From positions 1-64,000 of the forward strand of contig CANKWX010000001.1 in NCBI GenBank assembly GCA_947487165.1: a DNA stretch of 64,000 nucleotides, read 5' to 3'. Positions 52,401-60,269 of this stretch are shown piece by piece. The notes under the pieces were generated by a model. That model made no database searches, was not told the origin of the DNA, and worked only from the letters and a program-made list of their open reading frames with translations. The stretch's first letter is position 1. The number at the start of each line of letters is the position of its first letter. The position numbers and the translations under genes were made by a program. This stretch comes from Burkholderiales bacterium (GTDB lineage: Bacteria; Pseudomonadota; Gammaproteobacteria; Burkholderiales; Burkholderiaceae_E).

Positions 52401-52667
52401 CAGCGTTTTCGGCCAGTGATGATGACTGCCACTGTGGCCGGTCTGGCCCTGATCCCTTTCCTGTTTGCGACCGGACCGGGCTCGGAAGTGCAGCGGCCTT
52501 TGGCGATCGTGGTGATCGGTGGCCTGGTGAGCTCGACGCTGCTCACGCTGGTGGTGCTGCCGGCGATCTATCGATGGTTCGACGATATCAGCGAGCCGCT
52601 GGCTCAGGCCGGCACCTCGCTGCCGTCCCAGGCGAACACCTTGCCCGAATCGGCTGGCGCCAGCTGA
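49482..52667 (+). CDS. heavy-metal RND permease (CzcA/CusA family)
   Basis: 1061 residues, twelve helices. The helix-4 signature reads AIG-x3-DGS-x3-VEN (about residues 405-422) instead of the DFG-x3-DGA-x3-EN of zinc/cobalt/cadmium CzcA or the DAA form of copper/silver CusA. The substrate therefore cannot be assigned by name. The N-terminal LDAFPDVTNVQVQI and ATEAPGRSPEEVERF are family hallmarks. Its last 64 bases overlap the end of the convergent SDR gene. Confidence 0.94.
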   Translation: MIGSLVNGALAQRLIVVVLSLILLAFGLNAARKLSLDAFPDVTNVQVQIATEAPGRSPEEVERFATVPIEIAMTGLPGLVELRSLNRAGLSLITLVFTDKTDVFFARQMVMERLIEIASRLPAGVTPVLGPVSTGLGEVYQYTLERPDDGDRELTVAEQTARRTAQDWVVRPLLRSIPGVAEINSQGGYEKQYQVEVLPDRLRYYDLSIQQVYEALAANNANSGGGVLRRDAEQYLIRGIGLINSIDDIGMVVLKEFRGTPVYIRDVANVTQGTAVRVGAVIKNGVTETVGGVVMMMRAGNAKEVVARIKKRVAEVNASGALPDGLQIVPYYDRSELVDAALGTVVKVLIEGVVLVMVVLMLFLGDLRSSLVVVATLVLTPLLTFLAMNWLGISANLMSLGGLAIAIGLMVDGSVVVVENAFAHLARQGRSNVSRLRVIADAVGEVATPVIFGVGVIILVFLPLMTLQGMEGKMFAPLAFTIAIALFFSLLLSLTLTPVLSYYLLRVKPSKDGEEDDHDTWLIRKLKKPYLFLLNRAVERPAMTVTASVAALAAALALVPFLGTAFIPEMKEGSVVPGINRVPNISLEESIRMEMQAMRLVMQVPGVKSAVSGLGRGESPADPQAQNESTPIVSLKPRDEWPPGWTQDTITEAIRTKLAVLPGVQVVMAQPISDRVDEMVTGVRADIAVKIFGDDLGQLKSTADRIAKVAAGISGSQDIRVERIDGQQYLQISIDRQAIARAGVNVSEVHEVIEMAIGGKVATEIYEGERRFSAVVRLPAVYRGDIASIRNLVLTARNGAQVPLARLARIEVLEGPAQISREMAKRRVVVGINVAGRDLGGFVTELQQSIARDVTLPEGYTLEWGGQFQNMERALGHLAVIVPITVASIFFLLFLLFRSVKMASLIILVLPFASLGGLIAMFVSGEYLSVPASVGFIALWGIAVLNGVVLVSCIRELRQKGIPVATAVVLGATQRFRPVMMTATVAGLALIPFLFATGPGSEVQRPLAIVVIGGLVSSTLLTLVVLPAIYRWFDDISEPLAQAGTSLPSQANTLPESAGAS

Positions 52668-53374
52668 TCGAGCACGTCGATCAGGCAGTTTGCGGAATAG
52701 GCCGGCGTGAACAGCCGGCCGTCCGCAACATTGCCCTGGAAGGGCCGTGACAGGCCGGTGTCTACCGTCCCGGGATGCAGCCCGACGCATACCGATTGCT
52801 TTGCGGTGCGCGACCATTCGATGGCGAGGTTGCGAATCAGCATGTTGAGCGCGGCCTTCGAGGCACGGTAGCCATACCAGCCGCCGAGCCGGTTGTCGGA
52901 GATGCTGCCGACCCGTGCCGAAAGCGCCGCAAAGGCGGCCGGTGCGTCGCGTGGCATCAGCGGCAGGAAGTTACTGGCCACCAGCGCCGGGCCGATGGCA
53001 TTGACCGCGAAGAGCCGGGCGAGGGTATTCGCATCGAGGGCGGCCATTGATTTTTCGGGGCGCAGGCCATCGGCATGGTGGAGCAGGCCGGTCGCCACAA
53101 TCACGCGGCGCAGGCCCCCGGGCGCGAGCGTGTCGCGCAGCGCGCGGGCATGGGCGGCAGCGGCGACGATGCTCGGCTCGTCGGTGAGGTCGATACTTGC
53201 CTGATACAGGCGGGGCTCGGCATTGAACGCTTCGGACGCTCCACCTGATCGCGACAGCGCAAGCACCAGGCCCGCTGGGTTGCGCTCGAGCAGGGTCTGC
53301 ACCAGGGCACGGCCGAGTCCGCCGCCGGCGCCGACGACGACATTCAGTTGGGGGCTGGCGTGATCAGGGGGCAT
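52604..53374 (-). CDS. short-chain dehydrogenase/reductase
   Basis: 256 residues. The cofactor motif is GAGGGLGRALVQTLL (about 15-29), the catalytic YGYRASKAALNMLI supplies Tyr-x3-Lys, and LSARVGSISDNRLGG carries the Ser. The C-terminal GLHPGTVDTGLSRPFQ is typical of CsgA/YciK-like carbonyl-reductase SDRs. Its 3' end overlaps the convergent permease gene by 64 bases. It is divergent from the TetR gene at 53614. Confidence 0.88.
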   Translation of the reverse strand: MPPDHASPQLNVVVGAGGGLGRALVQTLLERNPAGLVLALSRSGGASEAFNAEPRLYQASIDLTDEPSIVAAAAHARALRDTLAPGGLRRVIVATGLLHHADGLRPEKSMAALDANTLARLFAVNAIGPALVASNFLPLMPRDAPAAFAALSARVGSISDNRLGGWYGYRASKAALNMLIRNLAIEWSRTAKQSVCVGLHPGTVDTGLSRPFQGNVADGRLFTPAYSANCLIDVLDQLAPADSGKVFAWDGSEVPA

Positions 53375-53447
53375 GGCGGGCCGGATTGCCGGGCTCCGGG
53401 CAAGTCGGCGACCGGGGCGGCAGGGAGGTGACGAAGGAAATGATAGG

Positions 53448-53462
53448 CTAGACGGTGTCTAG
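53448..53462. promoter_or_regulatory. palindromic operator candidate 1
   Basis: CTAGAC-GGT-GTCTAG is a perfect 6-3-6 palindrome in the divergent region between the SDR and TetR genes, 74 bases from the SDR start. It is a likely binding site for the TetR protein. Confidence 0.5.
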
Positions 53463-53480
53463 TGACCGACCGTGATCTTG

Positions 53481-53499
53481 CACCGACCGCCGGTCGGTG
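53481..53499. promoter_or_regulatory. palindromic operator candidate 2
   Basis: CACCGACCG-C-CGGTCGGTG is a perfect 9-1-9 palindrome, 19 bases from site 1. It differs in sequence from site 1, so two proteins may bind. Two copies of TGACACTGTC follow at 53547 and 53589. Confidence 0.5.
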
Positions 53500-53613
53500 G
53501 CAAGGCCGTTCTGCGTTGCAAAACCGCTGCGTGCTCCCGATTGCCTTGACACTGTCAGGTCGGATGAACCGTCGCGTAAGCACCGCCCTGACACTGTCTA
53601 CCTGCTGCCATTC

Positions 53614-54210
53614 ATGACTCAAGACGCCGATCTGCGCCGCCGAATTCTCGATGCCAGCGCCGAGTTGCTCGAATCGGAGGGGCTGGCAGCGCTCAGCCTG
53701 CGCGAGGTGGCGCGCCGCGCCGGCGTCTCGCATCAGGCGCCCTATCACCATTTCAAGGATCGCGAATCGATTCTGGCCGAGCTGGTCACCGAGGGCTTCG
53801 AGCGCCTGGCCAAACGGCTTGCGCATGCCAACGATCAGGCGGGCGCGCTCGGTGTGCGCGGTGCACTGCTCGAATCCTGCCGCTCCTATGTCGGCTTTGC
53901 GCTCGGCTATCCCGGGCGCTTTCGCATCATGTGCCGCCCCGAGGTGGTCGACCTGGCCCGTTTTGAAGCGGCGCAGGTGGCCAGCGACCAGGCCTTCGCC
54001 GAGCTCGAGCGCATGGTGGTGCTGGTGCATGGTCGAGCCGATGACGCGCTGGTCAGCCAGCATTGGGCACAGGTCCATGGCCTGGCCTGTCTGATCCTGG
54101 ACGGCGGACTGGGCGTACGGCTGCCCGGCGCCCGGGCCCGGCGCGATCATGTGCGCCAGAGTCTCGAGCGCTATGTCGACACCGTGCTGGGCAAAGCGGC
54201 GGCCCCTTGA
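53614..54210 (+). CDS. TetR family regulator
   Basis: 198 residues. The HTH domain includes LSLREVARRAGVSHQAPYHH (about 29-48), a TetR recognition helix with the common SHQAPYHHF form. The C-terminal domain resembles the TetR_C group that senses acyl or aromatic ligands. The ATG at 53614 is chosen; longer in-frame sequence runs over the operator region. Probable targets are the divergent SDR gene and itself. Confidence 0.9.
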   Translation: MTQDADLRRRILDASAELLESEGLAALSLREVARRAGVSHQAPYHHFKDRESILAELVTEGFERLAKRLAHANDQAGALGVRGALLESCRSYVGFALGYPGRFRIMCRPEVVDLARFEAAQVASDQAFAELERMVVLVHGRADDALVSQHWAQVHGLACLILDGGLGVRLPGARARRDHVRQSLERYVDTVLGKAAAP

Positions 54211-54267
54211 ACCGGACACCGAGCGGCCTGGCGAGCAGCCCGCGCGATGGCCTGCTCGTTGTTGCAC

Positions 54268-55257
54268 TCAGGCGCTGGGTGCAACCAGCACCTTGCCGCC
54301 GCGCGACGGCCTGGCGGCATGGGCCAGCGCTTCGCGGATTTTCGCGAGCGGATAGACCGCCTCCACCTCGATCCTGAACGAGCCTTCGCTGATCATCTTG
54401 CCCAGCTGCTGATAAAGCGCGTGCTGGGCGGCCAGCGGCGCGGTGGCAAACCAGCTTGCCAGCCAGAAGCCGCGCAGCACGATGCCCCGGAACACCACGT
54501 CCGACGCATCCACCGCGCAGGGCTGGCCCGACAGCAGACCGTAGTTGACCACCGGGCTGCCGTCGGCCAAAGACTGCGCAAGCCGCCGGGTGCTCTCGCC
54601 GGCCACCGCGTCGATGCCAAGCCGCGGTCGGATGCCGTCGGTGGCCTCAAGCACTCGCTTCGCGAGATCGGGGCCATCAACCAGCACGACATCGGCGCCG
54701 AGCTTTCGCAGCGTCTCGATCTGGCTCGACTGACGAACCACGCTGATGGTGCGCCAGCCCAGCTTCTTCGAGAACTGGATCACCGACTGGCCAACCGCCG
54801 AATTGCCGGCGTTCTGGATCACCCAGTCGCCTGGCGCCAGGGTCACGAACTCATGCAGCATCAGCCAGGCGGTCGGCGGATTCACGCCCAGCATTGCGAG
54901 CTGATCAAGGTCGGTTTCGGGCAGCGCAAAGAGGCGCGCCGCGGATGCGATGGTGCGCGGTCGCCAGTTGCCCCGCGCGGCCAGCAGCGCGAGTACGCGA
55001 TCACCAACCTTCAGATGGTTCACCCCCTCGCCGGTCTGCAACACGCGGGCGACCGCCTCGCCGCCGGCCCAGACCGGCAGCTTGGGCGGCACCGCGCCGT
55101 AGCGGCCCTCGAAGCTCAGCAGATCGGCCGGATTGATCGAGGAGCGCTCGATTTCGAGCAGTACTTCGCCGGCGCCGGGCGCGGCAGGTTCGGGGACCTC
55201 GACCAGCTCGACGACTTCATGGGCGGGGCCAAAGGAGGAGTAGCGGGCAGCGTGCAT
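54268..55257 (-). CDS. MECR/ETR-like 2-enoyl thioester reductase (MDR family)
   Basis: 329 residues of the medium-chain reductase superfamily, zinc-free type. LGVNPPTAWLML and GDWVIQNAGNSAVGQSVIQ, with RTISVVR, closely resemble the NADPH site of mitochondrial 2-enoyl-thioester reductases. These reduce trans-2-enoyl-CoA or -ACP. Quinone oxidoreductase is the alternative label. The gene is on its own, convergent with the TetR gene. Confidence 0.82.
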   Translation of the reverse strand: MHAARYSSFGPAHEVVELVEVPEPAAPGAGEVLLEIERSSINPADLLSFEGRYGAVPPKLPVWAGGEAVARVLQTGEGVNHLKVGDRVLALLAARGNWRPRTIASAARLFALPETDLDQLAMLGVNPPTAWLMLHEFVTLAPGDWVIQNAGNSAVGQSVIQFSKKLGWRTISVVRQSSQIETLRKLGADVVLVDGPDLAKRVLEATDGIRPRLGIDAVAGESTRRLAQSLADGSPVVNYGLLSGQPCAVDASDVVFRGIVLRGFWLASWFATAPLAAQHALYQQLGKMISEGSFRIEVEAVYPLAKIREALAHAARPSRGGKVLVAPSA

Positions 55258-55383
55258 GGTGGCGCTCTTGAAAGATTGGAAAGGGTGGGGTTGGGTAGAT
55301 CAATCGGCAGGCACCGGTCATGACCTGTCATGACAGTGGGCAAGCATACCGGCGCTCATGAGGATCAGGCAGTCGGCCTGCGG

Positions 55384-56370
55384 TCAGACCGGCGCGGCGG
55401 CGCTGCGGGCATCGAAATCGGGCAGCTCGCGGGCCATGGTCTCGTAGAGCGCACGGATTTTCGGGTCGCGGGCATCCGGCAGAACCACCTGCACGATCAG
55501 CTCGAGATCGCCCCGGTTCGGCCCGGGCAGCCCCTTGCCCCTGACGGTCAGACGCTGGCCGCCTTGCGCGCCCTCGGGCACCCGCACTTTCAGTCGTGAG
55601 CCGTCAGGCAATTCGACCGGCACGATGCCGCCAAGCGCAGCCTCCCAGGGTGCCACCGGCAGGTCGGCGATCAGGTCGGCGCCTTCGATCTCGAAGCGCG
55701 GATGCGGGCGAAACTGCACCTCGAGCAGCAGATCACCGGCAGGCGCGTTGCCCCCGCCTGCGCCGCCCTGGCCCGCCAGGCGAATGCGTTGCCCGGCCCT
55801 GATGCCCATCGGGATGGTCACATCGAGCTTGCGCTCGACCAGCGTTGCCCGGCCCTGCGCATCGTGGCGCGGACTGCGCAGCGTGACCTGTCGGGTCGCG
55901 CCGCTCAGGGCGTCCTTCAGGTCGAGCACGATGCGGGCGTGGTGGTCCTCGCCGCGCATCGCAAAGCCCGCGCCCGCGCCACTGCCACCGCCGCCGCGTG
56001 GCTGGGGCCCGCGGGCCCCACCGCTCGAGCGACCGAAAAGCTGCGAGAAGAAGTCGCTGAACTGATCGGCCTCGGTGCCGGCGACACCGGCTCCGCTGAA
56101 CTCGAAGCCTTCTTCCCAGTCGGGCGAAGGCGAAAAGCGCTCGCCCTGCTGGCGCCCTCTGCCGAGCGTGTCATAGGCGGCGCGCCGCTCGACGTCGGAC
56201 AAAGCCGCGTAGGCCTCGTTGATCTGACTCATTCGATCGGCCGCGTCAGCCTGGCTGCTGACGTCAGGGTGATACTGACGTGCAAGTTTTCGATACGCCT
56301 TTTTGATCTGGTCGGCGGTCGCATCGCGAGCCACACCGAGCACCTTGTAGTAGTCCTTGAATTCCAGCAT
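55384..56370 (-). CDS. CbpA-like DnaJ-domain co-chaperone
   Basis: 328 residues. The J domain (1-70) has the HPD motif (YRKLARQYHPDVS), then a Gly-rich linker and two C-terminal peptide-binding domains (DLKDALSGATRQV; RGKGLPGPNRGDL). There is no zinc-finger domain, so it is of the CbpA/DjlA class II type, working with DnaK. It is divergent from the two Hsp20 genes, and a heat-shock-like promoter lies upstream. Confidence 0.93.
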   Translation of the reverse strand: MLEFKDYYKVLGVARDATADQIKKAYRKLARQYHPDVSSQADAADRMSQINEAYAALSDVERRAAYDTLGRGRQQGERFSPSPDWEEGFEFSGAGVAGTEADQFSDFFSQLFGRSSGGARGPQPRGGGGSGAGAGFAMRGEDHHARIVLDLKDALSGATRQVTLRSPRHDAQGRATLVERKLDVTIPMGIRAGQRIRLAGQGGAGGGNAPAGDLLLEVQFRPHPRFEIEGADLIADLPVAPWEAALGGIVPVELPDGSRLKVRVPEGAQGGQRLTVRGKGLPGPNRGDLELIVQVVLPDARDPKIRALYETMARELPDFDARSAAAPV

Positions 56371-56391
56371 GGGGCTGCTCCTTGTGATTCA

Positions 56392-56420
56392 GGATGCGGT
56401 CAATCGTTGCGAGCTTCAAG
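56392..56420 (-). promoter_or_regulatory. sigma32-like promoter of the DnaJ-domain gene
   Basis: On the minus strand CTTGAAG (56414-56420) is followed after 14 bases by CCGCATCC (56392-56399). The heat-shock consensus is CTTGAAA and CCCCATnT with 13-15 bases between. It lies 22 bases before the gene start. Confidence 0.45.
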
Positions 56421-56475
56421 CGGTGGCCCGGCCGAGCGCAGGCTGTGCTGCACCTGATCTGGGGTCGGAGGATAC

Positions 56476-56503
56476 CGGCATGCAGCCTGCATGCCGTGGC
56501 ATG
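56476..56503 (+). promoter_or_regulatory. two mutually exclusive stems in the hsp20 leader
   Basis: CGGCATGCA (56476-56484), GCC, TGCATGCCG (56488-56496) is a perfect 9-bp stem with a 3-base loop. The overlapping CATGC, CGTG, GCATG (56490-56503) is a 5-bp stem with a 4-base loop. Both use 56490-56494, so only one can form at a time. The ribosome binding site AGGAGG (56511-56516) follows. It is a candidate operator or RNA thermometer; it has no ROSE motif. Confidence 0.45.
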
Positions 56504-56522
56504 GCATTACAGGAGGATCATC

Positions 56523-56960
56523 ATGCTTCGCAGTTTTATTCCGCAGGACCTGTTGGCCGGTATGGATCGCGCACAGCGCGAGCTGATGTCGTCATTCGAC
56601 TATTCACCCGCGATACGCGGCATGGGGCGCGGCGGCTTTCCCGCGCTGAACGTCGGCAGTACGCCGGCCTCGGTCGAAGTCTATGCCTTCGAACCGGGGA
56701 TGGATCCGGCCTCGATCGATCTGCAGCTCGAACGCGGAGTGCTGACGATCTCGGGTGAACGCAAGGCGATTTCCCCGGCAGCTGACGACAAGACCACGGT
56801 GCATGTCAACGAGCGTTTTGCCGGGCGCTTTCGGCGGGTGGTGAGCCTGCCGGAAGACATCGACCCGGGTGCCACCAGCGCCGAGTATCGCGACGGTGTG
56901 CTGCATGTGAGCATCAAGCGCAGCGAAGCGTCGATGCCCCGCAAGATCGCCATCCAGTGA
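56523..56960 (+). CDS. small heat-shock protein Hsp20 (1)
   Basis: 145 residues. The alpha-crystallin domain spans about 42-140, with VEVYAFEPGMDPASIDL, ERGVLTISGERK and the end GVLHVSIKRSEA. The I-x-I-like tail is KIAIQ. It holds unfolding proteins for DnaK/DnaJ. A perfect AGGAGG lies 6 bases before the ATG. It is first in a two-gene hsp20 operon. Confidence 0.94.
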   Translation: MLRSFIPQDLLAGMDRAQRELMSSFDYSPAIRGMGRGGFPALNVGSTPASVEVYAFEPGMDPASIDLQLERGVLTISGERKAISPAADDKTTVHVNERFAGRFRRVVSLPEDIDPGATSAEYRDGVLHVSIKRSEASMPRKIAIQ

Positions 56961-56979
56961 ACCGACCCGGAGACCCGAC

Positions 56980-57447
56980 ATGAACAACATGACCAGAACC
57001 GGCAATGACCAGGCACCAGCCAAAGCACCGGCCAACGGATCGGCCTCAGCGTCGGCCGCTGTATCGGCCACCAGCGCCGGCGCGACACCGGAGGGCGCGG
57101 TCGCCAATCGCGATCTGCCGGCGATGACGCCACCGGTTGATGTGATCGAGGATGCCTCGGGCATCACGCTCTATGCCGATATGCCCGGTGTGCCGCGCGA
57201 CAAGCTCAGTCTGAAGGTCGAGGGCGATCAGCTCGACATCGAAGGCGAGCTGACCATCCCGGTGCCCACCGACATCGCGGTGACTTATGCCGAGATGAAC
57301 CGCACGCTCTATCGGCGCACCTTCACGCTGAGCAAGGAGCTCGATGCCGAGAAGATCGCCGCCGAGTTCAACAACGGAGTGCTGACCCTGCGCATTCCGA
57401 AGGCGGCTCACGCTCAGCCTCGTCGAATCTCGATTCAGGCGAACTGA
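56980..57447 (+). CDS. small heat-shock protein Hsp20 (2)
   Basis: 155 residues. An Ala/Ser-rich N-terminal 45 residues precede an alpha-crystallin domain (PPVDVIEDASGITLYADMPG to GVLTLRIPKAAHA), ending RRISIQAN. It is a paralogue of the preceding gene, with little identity outside the domain, and probably forms mixed oligomers with it. It starts 19 bases downstream with a GGAGA site. Confidence 0.94.
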   Translation: MNNMTRTGNDQAPAKAPANGSASASAAVSATSAGATPEGAVANRDLPAMTPPVDVIEDASGITLYADMPGVPRDKLSLKVEGDQLDIEGELTIPVPTDIAVTYAEMNRTLYRRTFTLSKELDAEKIAAEFNNGVLTLRIPKAAHAQPRRISIQAN

Positions 57448-57494
57448 TCGCGCGAACAGACTGCCGCGTGCCCGAAGGGCGCGCGGCTTTGTCG

Positions 57495-59420
57495 CTACCG
57501 CCAGACGATCTCGTGTTTCATGGTGAGCGGCCCGAGCCGCTCCTGCACCTGCCGGGCCAAGTCTTCGCGCGCAGATTCGGGCACCGACTCGATGGTCACC
57601 GTCAGCAGACTGCCGTGAAGTGGGTGAGCGCCTGCTTCGACGCTTGCCCGCCCAGTGTCTAGCGGCAGGTCGGCGAGCAGGCCAAGTGCTACGCGTTGGG
57701 CGGCATCCCAGCGCAGCGCCGGCTTGAAGATCTTGCCCACGCCGGTCAGCGGCATCGGATTGATCACATGCATTGCGACCGGCACCGCGGCGCGCTCGGG
57801 CGTGCGCTCGCGAACATAGTCGATCAGGTCGGCCGGCTCGGCGCTCGCGCCGGGCTTGAGCTGCACATAGGCCACCGGCAGCTCGCCGGCATAGGCGTCG
57901 GGTCGACCGACCATGGCGGCGAGTGCCACCGCCGGATGGCCGAACAGGATTTCTTCGATCGGCTGGGGGTCGATGTTGTGGCCGCCCCGGATCACCAGAT
58001 CCTTGGCCCGGCCGGTGATCCAGAGATAGCCCTCATCGTCGAGGCGACCGAGATCGCCCGAATTGACCCAGCCCGGCTCGACGAAGGCGCCCTGGTTGTG
58101 CCCGGCACTGAGATAGCCCGAGAACACGCCCGGCCCGGCCATGGCGATCACGCCGATCTCGTTGGGTGCGCAGTCGCCGCTGGCCCGTCCACTCGCATCA
58201 ATCTTGACGATCCGGATCCGGCTGTAGGGCACCGGATGACCTGCCGAACCCAGACGCAGCGGCCGGTCAAGGTAGGCGATGGTGTGCACGCTGGCGGTCT
58301 CGGTCATGCCATAGACCTCGAGCACCGGCAGCTTGCGCTCCTCGACATAGGTGCGGGCGACTGCGACCGGGATGGCCGATCCGCCTGCCGAGACCTGCTT
58401 CACGCTCGAGATGTCGGCGTCGCCGACCGGCATCGACAGCGCGGCGACGATGACCGTCGGCACGCCGCCAAAGGTGGCCGGCCGATAGCGCTCGACCAGC
58501 TTCCAGGCATTGCGGGCGGCCGACGGGTTGCGCCAGCCGGCCGGTGACATCACGACCACGCAGCCGCCGCTGGCCAGCACCGAAAGGCCTTGCGTGAGCG
58601 CGCCGCCGACATGAAAGAGCGGCAGCCCGAAGAGCATGTTCTCGCCCTGGCCCGGGCGCAGCATCAGTCCGATCACCCAGGCCTGGTAGACCTGATTGCC
58701 GTGCGTGTGCTGAACGAGTTTGGGTGTGCCGGTGGTGCCGCCGGTGTGAAAGTAGGCGGCGACATCGCTGGCGGCAATCGTGCGCCCGCTGATCAGCCGG
58801 TCGGCCGCTTGCGCCTCGACCAGGGTGTCGAAGTCGAGGATCTGCGGATGGCCGGGTGAGGCCGGTGCGGCAAGGCCTGCGCCACCGACCACCACGATCG
58901 CGCGCAGCTCGGGCAGCTGGCCTTTAATCTGCTGGACCTTCTCCCAAATGTCGGTGCCCGGCATCGGTCCGATGGTGACCAGCACCTTGGTGCGCGCCGC
59001 ATGGAGGATCTCGACCAGCTGATAGGGCTCGAGCAGCGGATTGACCGGGTTGGCGATGCCGGCGGCTTCGGCGCCGAAGAGGGTGAAGAAGGACTGCGGC
59101 AGCAGCGGCAGCAGCAAACTGGTGACATCGCCCGGGCCGACGCCCAGCGAATGCAGCGCATTGGCGGTCTGCGTGATGCGGGCGAAGCACTGTTCATGCG
59201 TGACCACGATGGGGGTTTCGTCGGGGTCGGCATTGGGCAGCAGCTGGATGGCGGGTGCTGCCGGGTCGTGCAGGGCGCCGATTCGCAGTGCCTCATAGGT
59301 GCTGGTGGCAGCAATCCGATCGGCAAAGGGCACGGCCTCGAAGGCACGGACCTTGTCGGCACTCGAGAGGTCGGGCCAGTCGGGGCCGATCAGGCGGTCG
59401 AGAAGATGGGGGTGCTTCAT
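57495..59420 (-). CDS. acyl-CoA synthetase (AMP-binding)
   Basis: 641 residues of the ANL superfamily. The P-loop motif is HTGGTTGTPKLVQHTH (about 230-245), the A8 hinge GRAKDLVIRGGHNIDPQPIEE (in part) near 495, and the final catalytic Lys in GVGKIFKPAL. It activates a fatty or aromatic acid with ATP and CoA. The neighbouring FadJ-like enzyme and CoA-transferase suggest a beta-oxidation setting. Substrate is unknown. Confidence 0.9.
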   Translation of the reverse strand: MKHPHLLDRLIGPDWPDLSSADKVRAFEAVPFADRIAATSTYEALRIGALHDPAAPAIQLLPNADPDETPIVVTHEQCFARITQTANALHSLGVGPGDVTSLLLPLLPQSFFTLFGAEAAGIANPVNPLLEPYQLVEILHAARTKVLVTIGPMPGTDIWEKVQQIKGQLPELRAIVVVGGAGLAAPASPGHPQILDFDTLVEAQAADRLISGRTIAASDVAAYFHTGGTTGTPKLVQHTHGNQVYQAWVIGLMLRPGQGENMLFGLPLFHVGGALTQGLSVLASGGCVVVMSPAGWRNPSAARNAWKLVERYRPATFGGVPTVIVAALSMPVGDADISSVKQVSAGGSAIPVAVARTYVEERKLPVLEVYGMTETASVHTIAYLDRPLRLGSAGHPVPYSRIRIVKIDASGRASGDCAPNEIGVIAMAGPGVFSGYLSAGHNQGAFVEPGWVNSGDLGRLDDEGYLWITGRAKDLVIRGGHNIDPQPIEEILFGHPAVALAAMVGRPDAYAGELPVAYVQLKPGASAEPADLIDYVRERTPERAAVPVAMHVINPMPLTGVGKIFKPALRWDAAQRVALGLLADLPLDTGRASVEAGAHPLHGSLLTVTIESVPESAREDLARQVQERLGPLTMKHEIVWR

Positions 59421-59510
59421 GGTGGTGTCTCCTTGCGTGCTTGCGTGCAGGGGCGCTTTGGCGCCGTCGAATTGACTGCAGGTCAGAGTGAAAAAGAAGG
59501 TCGAGGCAAA

Positions 59511-60269
59511 TCAGGCCTGCCTGAGCTGCACGCGGGTGCCGCACAGCACCAGATGGCCCTGCGCATCGATGCAGCCGCGTGCCTGCGCCCGCCGCCTGAC
59601 CGCCTCGATATCGCGCACCGCCACCTCGAAGGCGCCCACGCCATCGCCACGGCCATCGCGGGTTGGCGTGAAGCGGATCAGGCTGTCGTGATCGAGCGGC
59701 ATCGCGATATGGTCGCGATCGGGCGAGGCCTGTCGGCCCAGCACCTCGGCCCAGCGCGCGGCCATCGTGACCGGCGCATCGGCCTGCACATCGACGCCGG
59801 TGATCGCTACCGCGTCGGTGGTCACCACATGGTCGCGCCAGCGCGGGCCGCCCCATTCCCAGCGCTCGGGCGGGGTCATGGCATCAATCGACAGGATCGC
59901 CCCACCCACGTCGCGCGGATGCAGATGCGTCATGTAAACACCGTCTTCGCGGTCGTATTGCGCCACCACCCGCACGCCGAGGCTGGCAGGGCGGGCCCGC
60001 GCGGCCATGATGTCGTCGACCTGCAGGATCACCATATAGCCGCCGTCGCCACCGCGCTTTTCGAGCAGGCGACCGGCAGTGGTGCCTTCCTGCACCGGCA
60101 CGACCACCTCAAGGAAGGTGTCGCCGATCGGCATCACCGCATTTTCGAGGCCGTACTTGGCGACTGCAGGATCATTGAAGCAGACCTCGATGCCGAGGAC
60201 ATGGGTGATGTCGTCGACCACCGGTGCGAGCCGGGAGGCCACCAGCGCAATTTGACGAAGCCGCATCAT
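59511..60269 (-). CDS. VOC (glyoxalase/dioxygenase fold) family protein
   Basis: 252 residues with two VOC-type halves. The first is LRQIALVASRLAPVVDDITHVLG (in part) with GDTFLEVVVPV; the second begins around residue 130 (WRDHVVTTDAVAITG) and includes HIAMPLDHDSLIRFTP. It may be an isomerase, dioxygenase or lyase; no catalytic set is assigned. The start at 60269 (ATGATG) overlaps the end of the small gene upstream, with an AGGAG site. Confidence 0.8.
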   Translation of the reverse strand: MMRLRQIALVASRLAPVVDDITHVLGIEVCFNDPAVAKYGLENAVMPIGDTFLEVVVPVQEGTTAGRLLEKRGGDGGYMVILQVDDIMAARARPASLGVRVVAQYDREDGVYMTHLHPRDVGGAILSIDAMTPPERWEWGGPRWRDHVVTTDAVAITGVDVQADAPVTMAARWAEVLGRQASPDRDHIAMPLDHDSLIRFTPTRDGRGDGVGAFEVAVRDIEAVRRRAQARGCIDAQGHLVLCGTRVQLRQA

